This document shows, in pieces, positions 51,402-59,678 of a DNA stretch of 64,000 bases. The position numbers and the translations under genes were made by a program. Every line of letters starts with the position of its first letter. Within the stretch, counting starts at the first letter, position 1. Under the pieces are notes generated by a model. The model saw only the letters and a program-made list of their open reading frames with translations. It made no database searches and had not been told where the DNA came from. The DNA lies in contig JAUNLK010000010.1 of assembly GCA_030535395.1 (NCBI GenBank), forward strand, positions 1 through 64,000, written 5' to 3'. The DNA comes from Tissierellia bacterium. GTDB taxonomy: Bacteria > Bacillota > Clostridia > Tissierellales > Peptoniphilaceae.

Positions 51402-52795
51402 ACAATTCCATCCAATCCTCCACAGTGGCCCCCAATGAGCTTGCTCCGCTCCCTGACCCTGGAGCCCTCCATGAGGGAGCTGGCCCGCTGAACGGCCAGG
51501 TATCCGAAGCGGTCCCGAATCTCATCAATGGCCCGCTCCAATTGCTCTGTCTTTTCCATTTGTTCAATATCGTCAAAGAAGCTGTAAATGGCCTGGCCCT
51601 CATCCACCAGCTCCCCATAGCGGACGCCAATGCGGCGCACGGCCCCCCGGCGGTATTTTTTTCGGAAGAGGCTGAGAACGTGGCCGGTGAGCTCCCGGGT
51701 GCTCTGGGTGGGCCGCACCTTCATGCTGGTATTGATGGACTTCAGGGCCTCCCGGTGGCTGAAGCCCACATGGAGGGAGACCACCGTGGCCTTTTTGTGA
51801 ATGCGGCGGAGGCGAATGGCCACCTGCTCCGCCATTTCCGAGAGGACAATTTCCATCTCTTGAATTTTGACATAGTCCCTCGGCAGCACCTGGGAGTTGC
51901 CAATGCCCCTAGACTGGGGCCGGTAGGGCCGGGCCAAATTGCTCTCATCCACCCCGTGGGCGTGGAACCAGAGCTGGAGGCCCATGATGCCAAACTCCCT
52001 TTGGAGCCGCTCGGGATTGGCACAGGCCAGCTCCCTTATGGAGTGAATGCCCAGTTTTTCCAGCCTCTTGGCCACGCGCTGGCCAATGCCCCAAAAGTCC
52101 GTGAGCTTGGGAATGGCCCACAGCTTGCTCTCCACATCCTCATAGGACCAGAGGGCCCGCATATTCTTGTTCTTCTTGGCCTCATTGTCCAGGGCGAGTT
52201 TCGCCAGGAGGGGATTGGCATCGCTCATGCCCACAGTGGAGAAGATCCCCGTGGCCCGCCAAATCTCCTGCTGAATTTTGGCCGAGAGGAGGTCCAGCTT
52301 TTCCCGGCGGTCCATGGTTTTGTCGGGGATGAAGTAGTTGAGGGAGGTGGTGAGGTCCAAAAAACCCTCGTCAATGGAGTAGGGGTGGATCTCCCTCTCT
52401 GAGGCGAAGTTTTCAAAGATCTTCTGTATCTTTAAGTTTTCCTCAATGTAGAGGGCCATTCGAGGGGGCACAATGAGGGTTCTCTTCGCCCACTTTTCAA
52501 TGTGGGCCACATACTCTTGGCTGACCCTCTGGCCATTGGGGCGAAACTTCCGGCTGTGGATATCGAAGGGGAGATCCCCGCTTCTGCTCACATTCTCCTT
52601 TCCAAAGACCTCCTTGAAGGTGGGGGAGCTGGCCAGAATGAGGCCCCCGGCATTGTCCGCCCGGCTCATGACGCAGAGGGAGGTCTTCAGGGGGTGGAGG
52701 CCCCTCTGGACGCACTCCACACTGGCATAGAAGGACTTCATGTCGACGAAGGCGATGTCCGAGTGGGGCTCCCTGCTATAGTCGATGATGGCCAT
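51398..52795 (-). CDS. Y-family translesion DNA polymerase (UmuC/UvrX-like)
   Basis: A 465-residue Y-family polymerase. The first metal Asp lies in I-A-F-V-D-M-K-S-F-Y-A-S-V-E, the second pair in Y-S-I-D-E-G-F-L-D near residue 140, then V-G-M-S-D-A-N-P-L-L-A-K-L-A-L, and the helix-hairpin-helix W-G-I-G-Q-R-V-A-K-R-L. The little-finger domain follows. It is of the UvrX/UmuC type of Gram-positive mobile and damage-response loci, not DinB. The start at ATG 52795 is fixed by an in-frame stop just upstream; GGAGG lies rather far, 13 bases away. It is the third gene of a five-gene operon. Confidence 0.94.
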   Translation of the reverse strand: MAIIDYSREPHSDIAFVDMKSFYASVECVQRGLHPLKTSLCVMSRADNAGGLILASSPTFKEVFGKENVSRSGDLPFDIHSRKFRPNGQRVSQEYVAHIEKWAKRTLIVPPRMALYIEENLKIQKIFENFASEREIHPYSIDEGFLDLTTSLNYFIPDKTMDRREKLDLLSAKIQQEIWRATGIFSTVGMSDANPLLAKLALDNEAKKNKNMRALWSYEDVESKLWAIPKLTDFWGIGQRVAKRLEKLGIHSIRELACANPERLQREFGIMGLQLWFHAHGVDESNLARPYRPQSRGIGNSQVLPRDYVKIQEMEIVLSEMAEQVAIRLRRIHKKATVVSLHVGFSHREALKSINTSMKVRPTQSTRELTGHVLSLFRKKYRRGAVRRIGVRYGELVDEGQAIYSFFDDIEQMEKTEQLERAIDEIRDRFGYLAVQRASSLMEGSRVRERSKLIGGHCGGLDGIV

Positions 52796-52825
52796 GGCCC
52801 ATCACATCCCTCCCACTTCCGGCCC

Positions 52826-53383
52826 TCACGGGGCCTCCTTCCAGAGCTCCTCCTCGGGGCGATAGTCCTTGAGAAAATCGGCGTGGGGCCGCCAGAGCTT
52901 GGAGGCGTCCAAATCCAGTAGCTTCATTTTTACCATCTCTGCAATTTTCAAATGGAGGAGATTGACATCCACCCCCAAATTTGCCGCCAACTCCCCATCA
53001 CTGAGGGGGGAGTCTGCGGCCCTTAAAATCTCCTCGTCGGGGATGAGGAGGTGGGCGGCGAAAATATTGGCCTCCATCTCATAGCGATTGGTGGGCTGAA
53101 GGCTCCGGATCTCGTGAAAGGTGGCCCCCTCCATGGACTCCCTTCGGTGGAGCTGATCGTGGCCCAACTCGTGGGCCAGGACCGTCTTTCTCAGCCTCCC
53201 CACATTGTTGGGAAGGAAGATGAAGCGATTTCTGAGAATGACCCGGTACATCCCCAAAAGGGACTCCGTGGCATCCATGTACTTGAGGTGAATATTCAGC
53301 TGGGCAATGAGCTCATCGGGATCCCTGGAGCGATACTTCTTCACCAGGCCATTGACCTTGTCGTAAATCCATTGATTGCTCAT
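52826..53383 (-). CDS. ImmA/IrrE family zinc metallopeptidase
   Basis: A 185-residue protein with a zinc peptidase motif H71-E-L-G-H75 and the later N-x-x-A-A-x-L-L-I-P block typical of ImmA/IrrE (COG2856). The C-terminal part (S-D-G-E-L-A-A-N-L-G-V-D) forms a small helical domain. Family members cut an XRE-type repressor (ImmR of ICEBs1; DdrO of Deinococcus) to induce genes after DNA damage. An XRE repressor gene lies immediately upstream and a Y-family polymerase immediately downstream, so repressor cleavage here is the natural reading. Confidence 0.93.
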   Translation of the reverse strand: MSNQWIYDKVNGLVKKYRSRDPDELIAQLNIHLKYMDATESLLGMYRVILRNRFIFLPNNVGRLRKTVLAHELGHDQLHRRESMEGATFHEIRSLQPTNRYEMEANIFAAHLLIPDEEILRAADSPLSDGELAANLGVDVNLLHLKIAEMVKMKLLDLDASKLWRPHADFLKDYRPEEELWKEAP

Positions 53384-53391
53384 GACGGAAC

Positions 53392-53790
53392 CTATTTCTT
53401 GCGATTTCCGTACTTTTTATTTTCAATTTTCGACTGCCAATAGGCCTCCTGTATGGCTTGAAAGAGGGCGTCCTTGTCCTCCTCGGGGAGTTCCCCCCCG
53501 GCAAAGAGCCCCGTCATGGAGTCCAGCAGGTCCCGAGCGTCCCGGGCCCCTCCCTGGGAAAACTGCCGGGCCGAGTCCATAATGAAGTACTCCTCCTGGG
53601 TGAGGAGATAGTTGACATTGACCTGGAAGACCTCGGCCATTTTCTCATAGACCTCCATTTTTCGGGGGCGCAGATCCTTGGACTCATAATTGCTCACCGT
53701 CTTGGAAGAGGTGCCAATGAGCTGGGCCAGCTCCCTTTGGGTGAGCCCCTTTTTCTCTCGCAGTGCCTTTATTTTCTCTCCAAAACCCAC
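53392..53790 (-). CDS. XRE-family transcriptional regulator, probable repressor of the operon
   Basis: A 132-residue protein with an N-terminal helix-turn-helix of the Xre/Cro type (residues about 5-60: L-T-Q-R-E-L-A-Q-L-I-G-T-S-S-K-T-V-S-N-Y-E). The C-terminal part (about 65-132) contains L-F-A-G-G-E-L-P-E-E-D-K-D-A-L-F-Q-A-I-Q-E-A-Y-W, seen in regulators paired with ImmA/IrrE peptidases. The start is a GTG with AAGGAGGT seven bases ahead. Its stop is eight bases from the ImmA/IrrE start. It is probably the repressor that binds the two palindromes upstream. Confidence 0.92.
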   Translation of the reverse strand: MGFGEKIKALREKKGLTQRELAQLIGTSSKTVSNYESKDLRPRKMEVYEKMAEVFQVNVNYLLTQEEYFIMDSARQFSQGGARDARDLLDSMTGLFAGGELPEEDKDALFQAIQEAYWQSKIENKKYGNRKK

Positions 53791-53812
53791 AGCGGACCTC
53801 CTTACAATAGTA

Positions 53813-53827
53813 GAAATTCAATTTCCA
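53813..53827. promoter_or_regulatory. Proximal operator-like palindrome of the XRE operon
   Basis: On the minus strand TGGAAATTGAATTTC: a GAAATT-S-AATTTC palindrome with one central base, just upstream of the Shine-Dalgarno and start of the XRE gene. Confidence 0.7.
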
Positions 53828-53903
53828 CCTCCCCCGGGAGTTTTCCAGGAGAGGGGAAATTAAATGGGAAGATTTTTCCAAAACTAGAAACTAAGTTACC
53901 ACT

Positions 53904-53932
53904 AATATAAATTGAATTTCCATCTAAGTCAA
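53904..53932 (-). promoter_or_regulatory. Promoter of the XRE operon with distal operator in its spacer
   Basis: Minus strand: TTGACT (53932-53927), 17-base spacer, TATATT (53909-53904). The spacer contains TGGAAATTCAATTT, matching the proximal palindrome in 14 of 15 positions. The centres of the two palindromes are 95 bases apart, about nine helical turns. Confidence 0.78.
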
Positions 53933-54065
53933 GGGCTTTTTATGGGAACATTGGGCCTTTTGCCCCGGGACCCTCCTACTGGGCCGCCCATGGGATTGAA
54001 AGCGCCAACTTTTCCCCCAGAGGCCCCGGGGCCCTCTCCCCTTGGCTCCCTCGGGCCATCTACGG

Positions 54066-54071
54066 TACAAT
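54066..54071 (+). promoter_or_regulatory. -10 element of queG-nth
   Basis: TACAAT on the + strand, 56 bases before queG; the -35 region is not clear. Between the XRE start (53790) and queG (54128) the rest of the interval holds only the XRE operon control region and GC-rich sequence with no gene. Confidence 0.4.
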
Positions 54072-54127
54072 AGTGAGAGAGATTCAGCAGCATGGGACGG
54101 AGATGGGCGCAGGCCGAGGGGGGAATT

Positions 54128-55036
54128 ATGGAAGTTTTGTGGCAAGACTTGAGGGGCATTCACGATCTCAAAATTGTGTCCCCCCAAAAGCTGGACATCC
54201 TCCCCATTCTCCGCCACCGCTACGAGACGGCGGCCACCTTTGAGCCCGAGGCCGGTCCCGAGCGGGTGGACCCGGGGGTGGTCCTTCCCGGCTGCCAGTC
54301 GGTATTGGTGGCCTTCTATCAGCTCCCCAGGCCCCAGTGGCAGGAGATGCCAGAGGGGGCGGGGCGACTGGCCTCGGTGTCCTGGGGGGAGGACTATCAC
54401 ACCATCCTCAGAGATTCCCTCCGCATGCTCCAAGAGCGACTTGAGGCCCAGGACCCCACGGGGGAATTTTTCCTTCAGGTGGACACCGGGCCCCTCTACG
54501 AGCGGGGCTTTGCCCAAAAAACGGGGGCGGGCCACCTGGGAAAGAGCGGCAATTTCATCCACCACCGACTGGGCAGTTATGTGGCCCTGGGCATCCTCTG
54601 CACCACCCTGGAGCTGCCTCTGGATGAGGAGGAGGGACACTACAGCTGCGGGGACTGCAGCCGCTGCATCCAGGCCTGCCCCGGCGGCTGCCTCCACGAA
54701 GACGGCACCATGATCCCCACCAGTTGCCGGAGCTTTCTCAGTCAGAAAAAGGGCATGCTCACGGCAAAGGAGCAGGAGATTCTCGGAGATGCCCTCTATG
54801 GCTGCGACATCTGCCAGTGGGTCTGCCCCAAAAATCAGGGGGTGGAGGAGAAAAATGCGGAGGAGGACCTCCTCCACTGGGTCCGGAGTCAGGATCTGGA
54901 GGGCCTCAGCAATAAAAAATTTCGGGAAATCTACGGCCACAGGTCGGGGGCCTGGCGGGGGGCCGCCCTTTGGCGGCGAAATCTGGGCTATATGGAGGAG
55001 GCCTCAGGGCCAGGGAAGATCAATGAGAAATGCTAA
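54128..55036 (+). CDS. queG: Epoxyqueuosine reductase
   Basis: A 302-residue cobalamin- and Fe-S-dependent reductase making queuosine in tRNA from epoxyqueuosine. The family block G-A-G-H-L-G-K-S-G-N-F-I-H-H-R-L-G-S-Y, the cluster C-G-D-C-S-R-C-I-Q-A-C-P and the second C-D-I-C-Q-W-V-C-P-K-N are intact. It is shorter than QueG of E. coli (about 379), lacking the C-terminal HEAT-like extension, as in some other Bacillota. ATG 54128 follows GAGGGGGG; an upstream in-frame codon at 54092 has none. nth follows 19 bases later. Confidence 0.93.
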   Translation: MEVLWQDLRGIHDLKIVSPQKLDILPILRHRYETAATFEPEAGPERVDPGVVLPGCQSVLVAFYQLPRPQWQEMPEGAGRLASVSWGEDYHTILRDSLRMLQERLEAQDPTGEFFLQVDTGPLYERGFAQKTGAGHLGKSGNFIHHRLGSYVALGILCTTLELPLDEEEGHYSCGDCSRCIQACPGGCLHEDGTMIPTSCRSFLSQKKGMLTAKEQEILGDALYGCDICQWVCPKNQGVEEKNAEEDLLHWVRSQDLEGLSNKKFREIYGHRSGAWRGAALWRRNLGYMEEASGPGKINEKC

Positions 55037-55055
55037 TAATAGGAAAGGAGTTGCC

Positions 55056-55736
55056 ATGAAAGGGGAGAAGCGGGCCATGACCAGGGAGGAGGCCCAGTGG
55101 GTGTACGAGGTATTGGAGGAGACTTTTCCCGATGCCCGGGCGGAGCTGGACTTCAACACCCCCTATCAGCTGTTGATTGCCACCATACTCTCGGCCCAGT
55201 GCACCGATGTTCGGGTGAATCAAATTACAGAGGTCCTCTTTGAAAAATACCCCGACCCCTATGCCATGGCGGAGGCCAGCCAGGAAGAGATTGAAGAGAT
55301 CATCCGCAGCTGCGGCTTCTTCCGGAACAAGGCCAAGAATGTCCTGGGGGCCAGCAGGGTCATTGTGGAGGAATATGGCGGAGAGATTCCCCAGACGGTA
55401 AAGGAACTCATGACCCTCCCCGGAGTGGGGAAGAAGACGGCCAATGTGGTGGCCAGCAATGTCCTGGGGATCGATGCCATTGCCGTGGACACCCATGTGT
55501 ACCGCACGGCCAATCGCCTGGGACTGGCCGACTCTGCCTCCATTCAAAAGACCGAGGAGGAGCTCATGGCCATCTGGCCCCGGGCCTACTGGAGCAAGGG
55601 CCACCATCTCCTGATCTTTTTGGGGCGGAGGATCTGCCACTCCCAAAATCCCGACTGCCAGCACTGCCCCCTGGCTGAGGGCTGCCACTTCAATTTGGGT
55701 CTGGTGCCCGATCGCAAGGCCTCCCAGGCCAAATAG
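55056..55736 (+). CDS. nth: Endonuclease III
   Basis: A 226-residue DNA glycosylase/AP lyase removing oxidised pyrimidines. Helix-hairpin-helix L-P-G-V-G-K-K127-T-A-N-V-V with the catalytic Lys127, catalytic Asp145 in V-D-T-H-V-Y-R, and the 4Fe-4S site Cys194-x6-Cys201-x2-Cys204-x5-Cys210 are all intact. AAAGGAG precedes ATG 55056. It lies in one unit with queG and immediately upstream of rpoB, a place usually occupied by rplJ-rplL. Confidence 0.97.
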   Translation: MKGEKRAMTREEAQWVYEVLEETFPDARAELDFNTPYQLLIATILSAQCTDVRVNQITEVLFEKYPDPYAMAEASQEEIEEIIRSCGFFRNKAKNVLGASRVIVEEYGGEIPQTVKELMTLPGVGKKTANVVASNVLGIDAIAVDTHVYRTANRLGLADSASIQKTEEELMAIWPRAYWSKGHHLLIFLGRRICHSQNPDCQHCPLAEGCHFNLGLVPDRKASQAK

Positions 55737-55773
55737 AGGGAAAAAATCATCAAAAAAAACGCCAAAGAGGCCC

Positions 55774-55802
55774 TTGCGCCTTCCATTGGACTATGATATA
55801 GT
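55774..55802 (+). promoter_or_regulatory. Candidate promoter of rpoB-rpoC
   Basis: TTGCGC (55774-55779), 17-base spacer, TATAGT (55797-55802), about 140 bases before rpoB. Other weak -10-like elements follow nearby. Confidence 0.45.
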
Positions 55803-55853
55803 AACAAATTGCATAATAATCTAGTTTTGCTACTGGGAAGATACAAAGTGGTC

Positions 55854-55918
55854 AAAGTACTGTTGAACGTGTTGGGAAGCGATCATAGGGTTGAAAACGT
55901 TCAAAGGTACTTTTTTTT
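55854..55918 (+). terminator. Attenuator-like terminator hairpin in the rpoB leader
   Basis: Two stacked perfect arms, AAAGTAC (55854-55860) with GTACTTT (55907-55913) and TTGAACGT (55863-55870) with ACGTTCAA (55897-55904), separated by a two-base internal loop, ending in eight T. A local hairpin TTGAA-AACG-TTCAA (55891-55904) is mutually exclusive with the long stem. It lies only about 27 bases before the rpoB start. Confidence 0.72.
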
Positions 55919-55944
55919 CTATTTGAAAGGGTGAAGTGTAATTC

Positions 55945-58900
55945 ATGGCACATCCTGTCCAATATGGTAAACGAACACGTATGAGCTACTCGCGCATTGA
56001 GGATGTTTTGGAAATTCCAAATCTCTTGGCCGTCCAAAACGAATCATTTCAATGGCTCATTGAAGAAGGGCTGTGGGAGGTACTCCAAGATATCTCACCC
56101 ATTGAGGATTTTCAGGGCAATTTAATCTTAGAATTCGTGGACTACTACGTGGCCGACGAAGCCAAATACAGCATTCAAGAGGCCAAGGAACGGGACACCA
56201 ACTACTCCAAGCCCTTGAAGATGAAAGTTCGCCTCATCAACAAGGAAAATGGGGGCATCAAGGAGCAGGAGGTCTTTGCGGGGGACCTGCCCATGATGAC
56301 GGACACGGGCACCTTCATCATCAATGGGGCCGAGCGGGTGGTGGTCTCCCAATTGGTCCGCAGCCCCGGCGCGTACTTTAAAGAGGAGACCGACAAGGCG
56401 GGGAAGGAACTCTACTCCGCCACCCTCATTCCCAATCGGGGGGCCTGGTTGGAATTTGAAACCGACGCCCAGGGTGTGGTCAATGTGCGCATCGACCGGA
56501 CCCGGAAGATCCCCATTACCGTCCTCCTTCGGGCCATTGGCATCGAGAGCAATATGGAGATCACCGAGCTCATGGGGGAAACGGAAGAGCTCTTGAAGGT
56601 CTATGAGAAGGACGCCACCGGCAATCGGGAGGAGGCCCTCATTGAAATTTACAAGAAGCTCCGTCCCGGAGAGCCCCCCGCCATTGAATCGGCCACCTCT
56701 CTGTTCAACAATATGTTCTTTGACCACCGTCGCTACGACATGGCCAAAGTGGGCCGCTACAAATTCAACAAGAAACTGGCCCTGAGAGAGCGAATCCAAA
56801 ACCAAGTTTTGGCAGAGGATGTGGTGGACGAAGAGACCGGTGAAATTCTGGGCCACGCCGGAGACCGCCTCAGCCGGGAGGATGCCATTCGCATTGAAGG
56901 GGCCGGCATCAATCGGGTGGCCATCAGCGTCGTGGGCGTCAAGGAGCTGGACAAGGAAGAGACCGTGGTGGTCCTGGGGAACAACTTCGTGGACACCGAC
57001 GCCTCCGTATTGGAGGAGCTGGACATCGACTTCAAGGCCCTGGGCTTCAGGGAAAAGATCTACCTGCCCAAGCTCCAAGAGCTCATGGATGAGTTTGAAG
57101 GGGAAGAGCTGGAGGAGCAAATGAAGCTCCACTACAAGGAACTCTCTCCCAAGCACATCCTGGTGGACGACATTTTGGCCGCAGTGAACTACGAGTTCAA
57201 TCTCTTCTATCATATAGGCCGCACCGACGACATCGACCACCTGGGCAATCGCCGAATTCGCTCCGTGGGGGAACTCTTGCAGAATCAGTTCCGCATTGGC
57301 CTGACCCGGATGGAGCGGGTGATTCGGGAGCGGATGGCCGTTCAAGACCCCGATGCCTCCACCCCTCAGTCCCTCATCAATATTCGCCCCGTAACGGCGG
57401 CCATTAAGGAGTTCTTTGGTTCCTCTCAATTGTCTCAATTTATGGACCAAAACAACCCCCTGAGTGAGCTGACCCACAAGCGACGCCTCTCGGCTTTGGG
57501 ACCCGGGGGCCTGTCCAGAGACCGGGCGGGGATGGAAGTTCGGGACGTGCACAACTCCCACTACGGGAGAATGTGTCCCATCGAGACTCCGGAGGGTCCC
57601 AATATTGGTCTGATCACCTCTCTGACCACCTATGCTCGGATCAACGAGTACGGCTTTATTGAGGCCCCCTACCGGAAGGTGATTCCCGGAGAGGGGATTG
57701 TCACCGACGAAATCGAGTACATTACAGCGGACATTGAGTATGAAAATATCATCGCTCAGTCCAACGAAGAATTGGATGAAAACAACCGCTTCGTCCAGGA
57801 GCGGGTCATTGCCCGGGGCCACGAAGGGGTGGTGGATATTTTCCGCAGGGAAGATGTCACCTACATGGACGTTTCCCCCAAGCAAATTGTGGCCGTGGGT
57901 ACCAGTATGATTCCCTTCCTGGAAAACGACGACGCCAACCGGGCCCTCATGGGATCCAATATGCAGCGTCAAGCGGTGCCTCTGCTGAAGACCGAGGCCC
58001 CCATTATTGCCACGGGGATCGAATACAAGGCCGCCAAGGACTCCGGCGTGGTGGAAATTGCGCAAAAAGACGGGAAAATCGTCAAAGTTTCCAGCAATAG
58101 CATCACCCTCCGTCCCCACGATGGCAGTGACGACGAGGTCCACGAGCTGCTGAAGTTCAAGGGGGCCAACCAGGGCACCACCATCAACCAAAGACCCATT
58201 GTCGTCAAGGATCAGGAGGTCACCAAGGGGGAAGTCATCGCCGATGGTCCCTCCACCGACATGGGGGAAATGGCCCTGGGGAAAAACATCCTCATTGCCT
58301 TTATGAACTGGGAGGGCTACAACTACGAGGACGCCATTCTCCTCTCAGAGGAATTGGTCATTGACGACTCCCTCACCTCCCTCCACATTGAGGAATACGA
58401 ATCCGAGGCCCGGGACACCAAACTGGGACCCGAGGAGATCACCCGGGACATTCCCAATGTCTCCGACGATATGCTCAGCGATCTGGACGATCGGGGCATC
58501 ATCCGAGTGGGGGCCGAGGTGAAGCCCGGCGATATTCTGGTGGGCAAGGTGACCCCCAAGGGAGAGACGGAGCTCTCCGCCGAGGAGCGCCTCCTGAGGG
58601 CCATCTTCGGTGAGAAGGCCAGGGAAGTTCGAGACACCTCCCTCCGCCTCCCCCACGGGGAAGCGGGCATTGTGGTGGATGTGAAGACCTTCAGCCGGGC
58701 CAACAACGATGAACTCCAGCCCGGTGTCAACGAAATGGTGCGGGTGTTCATTGCCACCAAGCGGAAGATCCAAGTGGGGGACAAGATGTGTGGTCGCCAC
58801 GGGAACAAGGGGGTCATATCCCGGGTCCTGCCCAAGGAGGACATGCCCTATATGCCCGACGGCACCCCCATCCAAATTGTCCTGAACCCCCTGGGGGTTC

Positions 58901-59658
58901 CCTCCCGGATGAATCTGGGTCAGGTCCTGGAAGTTCACCTGGGACTGGCCGCCAAGGCCCTGGGCTGGCATGTGGCCACTCCAGTATTTGACGGGGCCAA
59001 TGAGCAGGACATCATTGACACTTTGAGAAAAGCCCAGTACTCCGACGACGGTAAGGTTCAGCTGAGAGACGGCAGAACCGGCGAGGAATTCAACAATCCC
59101 GTCACCGTGGGCTATATGTATATGCTGAAGCTCCACCACTTGGTGGATGAGAAGATCCACGCCCGGAGCACGGGCCCCTACTCCCTGGTGACCCAGCAGC
59201 CCCTGGGCGGGAAGGCCCAGTTCGGCGGCCAGCGCTTCGGAGAGATGGAAGTGTGGGCCCTGGAGGCCTATGGGGCCAGCCACACCCTCCAGGAGATGCT
59301 CACTGTAAAGAGTGACGACATTGTGGGTCGGGTGAAGACCTACGAGGCCATTGTCAAAGGGGAGAACATCCCTCAGCCCGGCATTCCCGAGTCCTTCAAG
59401 GTGCTCATTAAGGAACTGGAGGCACTGGCTCTGGAAATCCAGGTATTGGATGCCGATGATCAGCCGGTGGACCTCAATGTGGACGAGGACGACTTGGACC
59501 ACATTGACTCCATGGGAGGCCGCATTGACGGGGAGGATGCCGGAGAGCTCATCACCGGGGAGAAGACCACCCCATCGGCTCTGGGCATCACCCGCATTGG
59601 CTCCGACCAAGTCCCCGTGGGCTATGTGGACAGCGACTTTGACAGTGACGAAGAATAA
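55945..59658 (+). CDS. rpoB: RNA polymerase beta subunit
   Basis: A 1237-residue beta subunit. The rifampicin region reads [28 protein letters not shown], i.e. the susceptible residues at the Asp516, His526 and Ser531 equivalents. The active-site lysines ([12 protein letters not shown]) and the C-terminal clamp are complete, with an acidic D/E-rich tail as in many Bacillota. AAAGGGTGA precedes ATG 55945. It has a structured leader and is followed 20 bases later by rpoC. Confidence 0.99.
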   Translation: MAHPVQYGKRTRMSYSRIEDVLEIPNLLAVQNESFQWLIEEGLWEVLQDISPIEDFQGNLILEFVDYYVADEAKYSIQEAKERDTNYSKPLKMKVRLINKENGGIKEQEVFAGDLPMMTDTGTFIINGAERVVVSQLVRSPGAYFKEETDKAGKELYSATLIPNRGAWLEFETDAQGVVNVRIDRTRKIPITVLLRAIGIESNMEITELMGETEELLKVYEKDATGNREEALIEIYKKLRPGEPPAIESATSLFNNMFFDHRRYDMAKVGRYKFNKKLALRERIQNQVLAEDVVDEETGEILGHAGDRLSREDAIRIEGAGINRVAISVVGVKELDKEETVVVLGNNFVDTDASVLEELDIDFKALGFREKIYLPKLQELMDEFEGEELEEQMKLHYKELSPKHILVDDILAAVNYEFNLFYHIGRTDDIDHLGNRRIRSVGELLQNQFRIGLTRMERVIRERMAVQDPDASTPQSLINIRPVTAAIKEFFGSSQLSQFMDQNNPLSELTHKRRLSALGPGGLSRDRAGMEVRDVHNSHYGRMCPIETPEGPNIGLITSLTTYARINEYGFIEAPYRKVIPGEGIVTDEIEYITADIEYENIIAQSNEELDENNRFVQERVIARGHEGVVDIFRREDVTYMDVSPKQIVAVGTSMIPFLENDDANRALMGSNMQRQAVPLLKTEAPIIATGIEYKAAKDSGVVEIAQKDGKIVKVSSNSITLRPHDGSDDEVHELLKFKGANQGTTINQRPIVVKDQEVTKGEVIADGPSTDMGEMALGKNILIAFMNWEGYNYEDAILLSEELVIDDSLTSLHIEEYESEARDTKLGPEEITRDIPNVSDDMLSDLDDRGIIRVGAEVKPGDILVGKVTPKGETELSAEERLLRAIFGEKAREVRDTSLRLPHGEAGIVVDVKTFSRANNDELQPGVNEMVRVFIATKRKIQVGDKMCGRHGNKGVISRVLPKEDMPYMPDGTPIQIVLNPLGVPSRMNLGQVLEVHLGLAAKALGWHVATPVFDGANEQDIIDTLRKAQYSDDGKVQLRDGRTGEEFNNPVTVGYMYMLKLHHLVDEKIHARSTGPYSLVTQQPLGGKAQFGGQRFGEMEVWALEAYGASHTLQEMLTVKSDDIVGRVKTYEAIVKGENIPQPGIPESFKVLIKELEALALEIQVLDADDQPVDLNVDEDDLDHIDSMGGRIDGEDAGELITGEKTTPSALGITRIGSDQVPVGYVDSDFDSDEE

Positions 59659-59678
59659 TTGCGGAAAGGAGCAAATCA

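Noticed and set aside
50750-53932. Prophage or integrative element immunity region
   Set aside because: XRE plus ImmA/IrrE resembles the ICEBs1 immunity pair, but no integrase, attachment repeats, structural or conjugation genes are near, and the genes downstream are polymerase and YolD.
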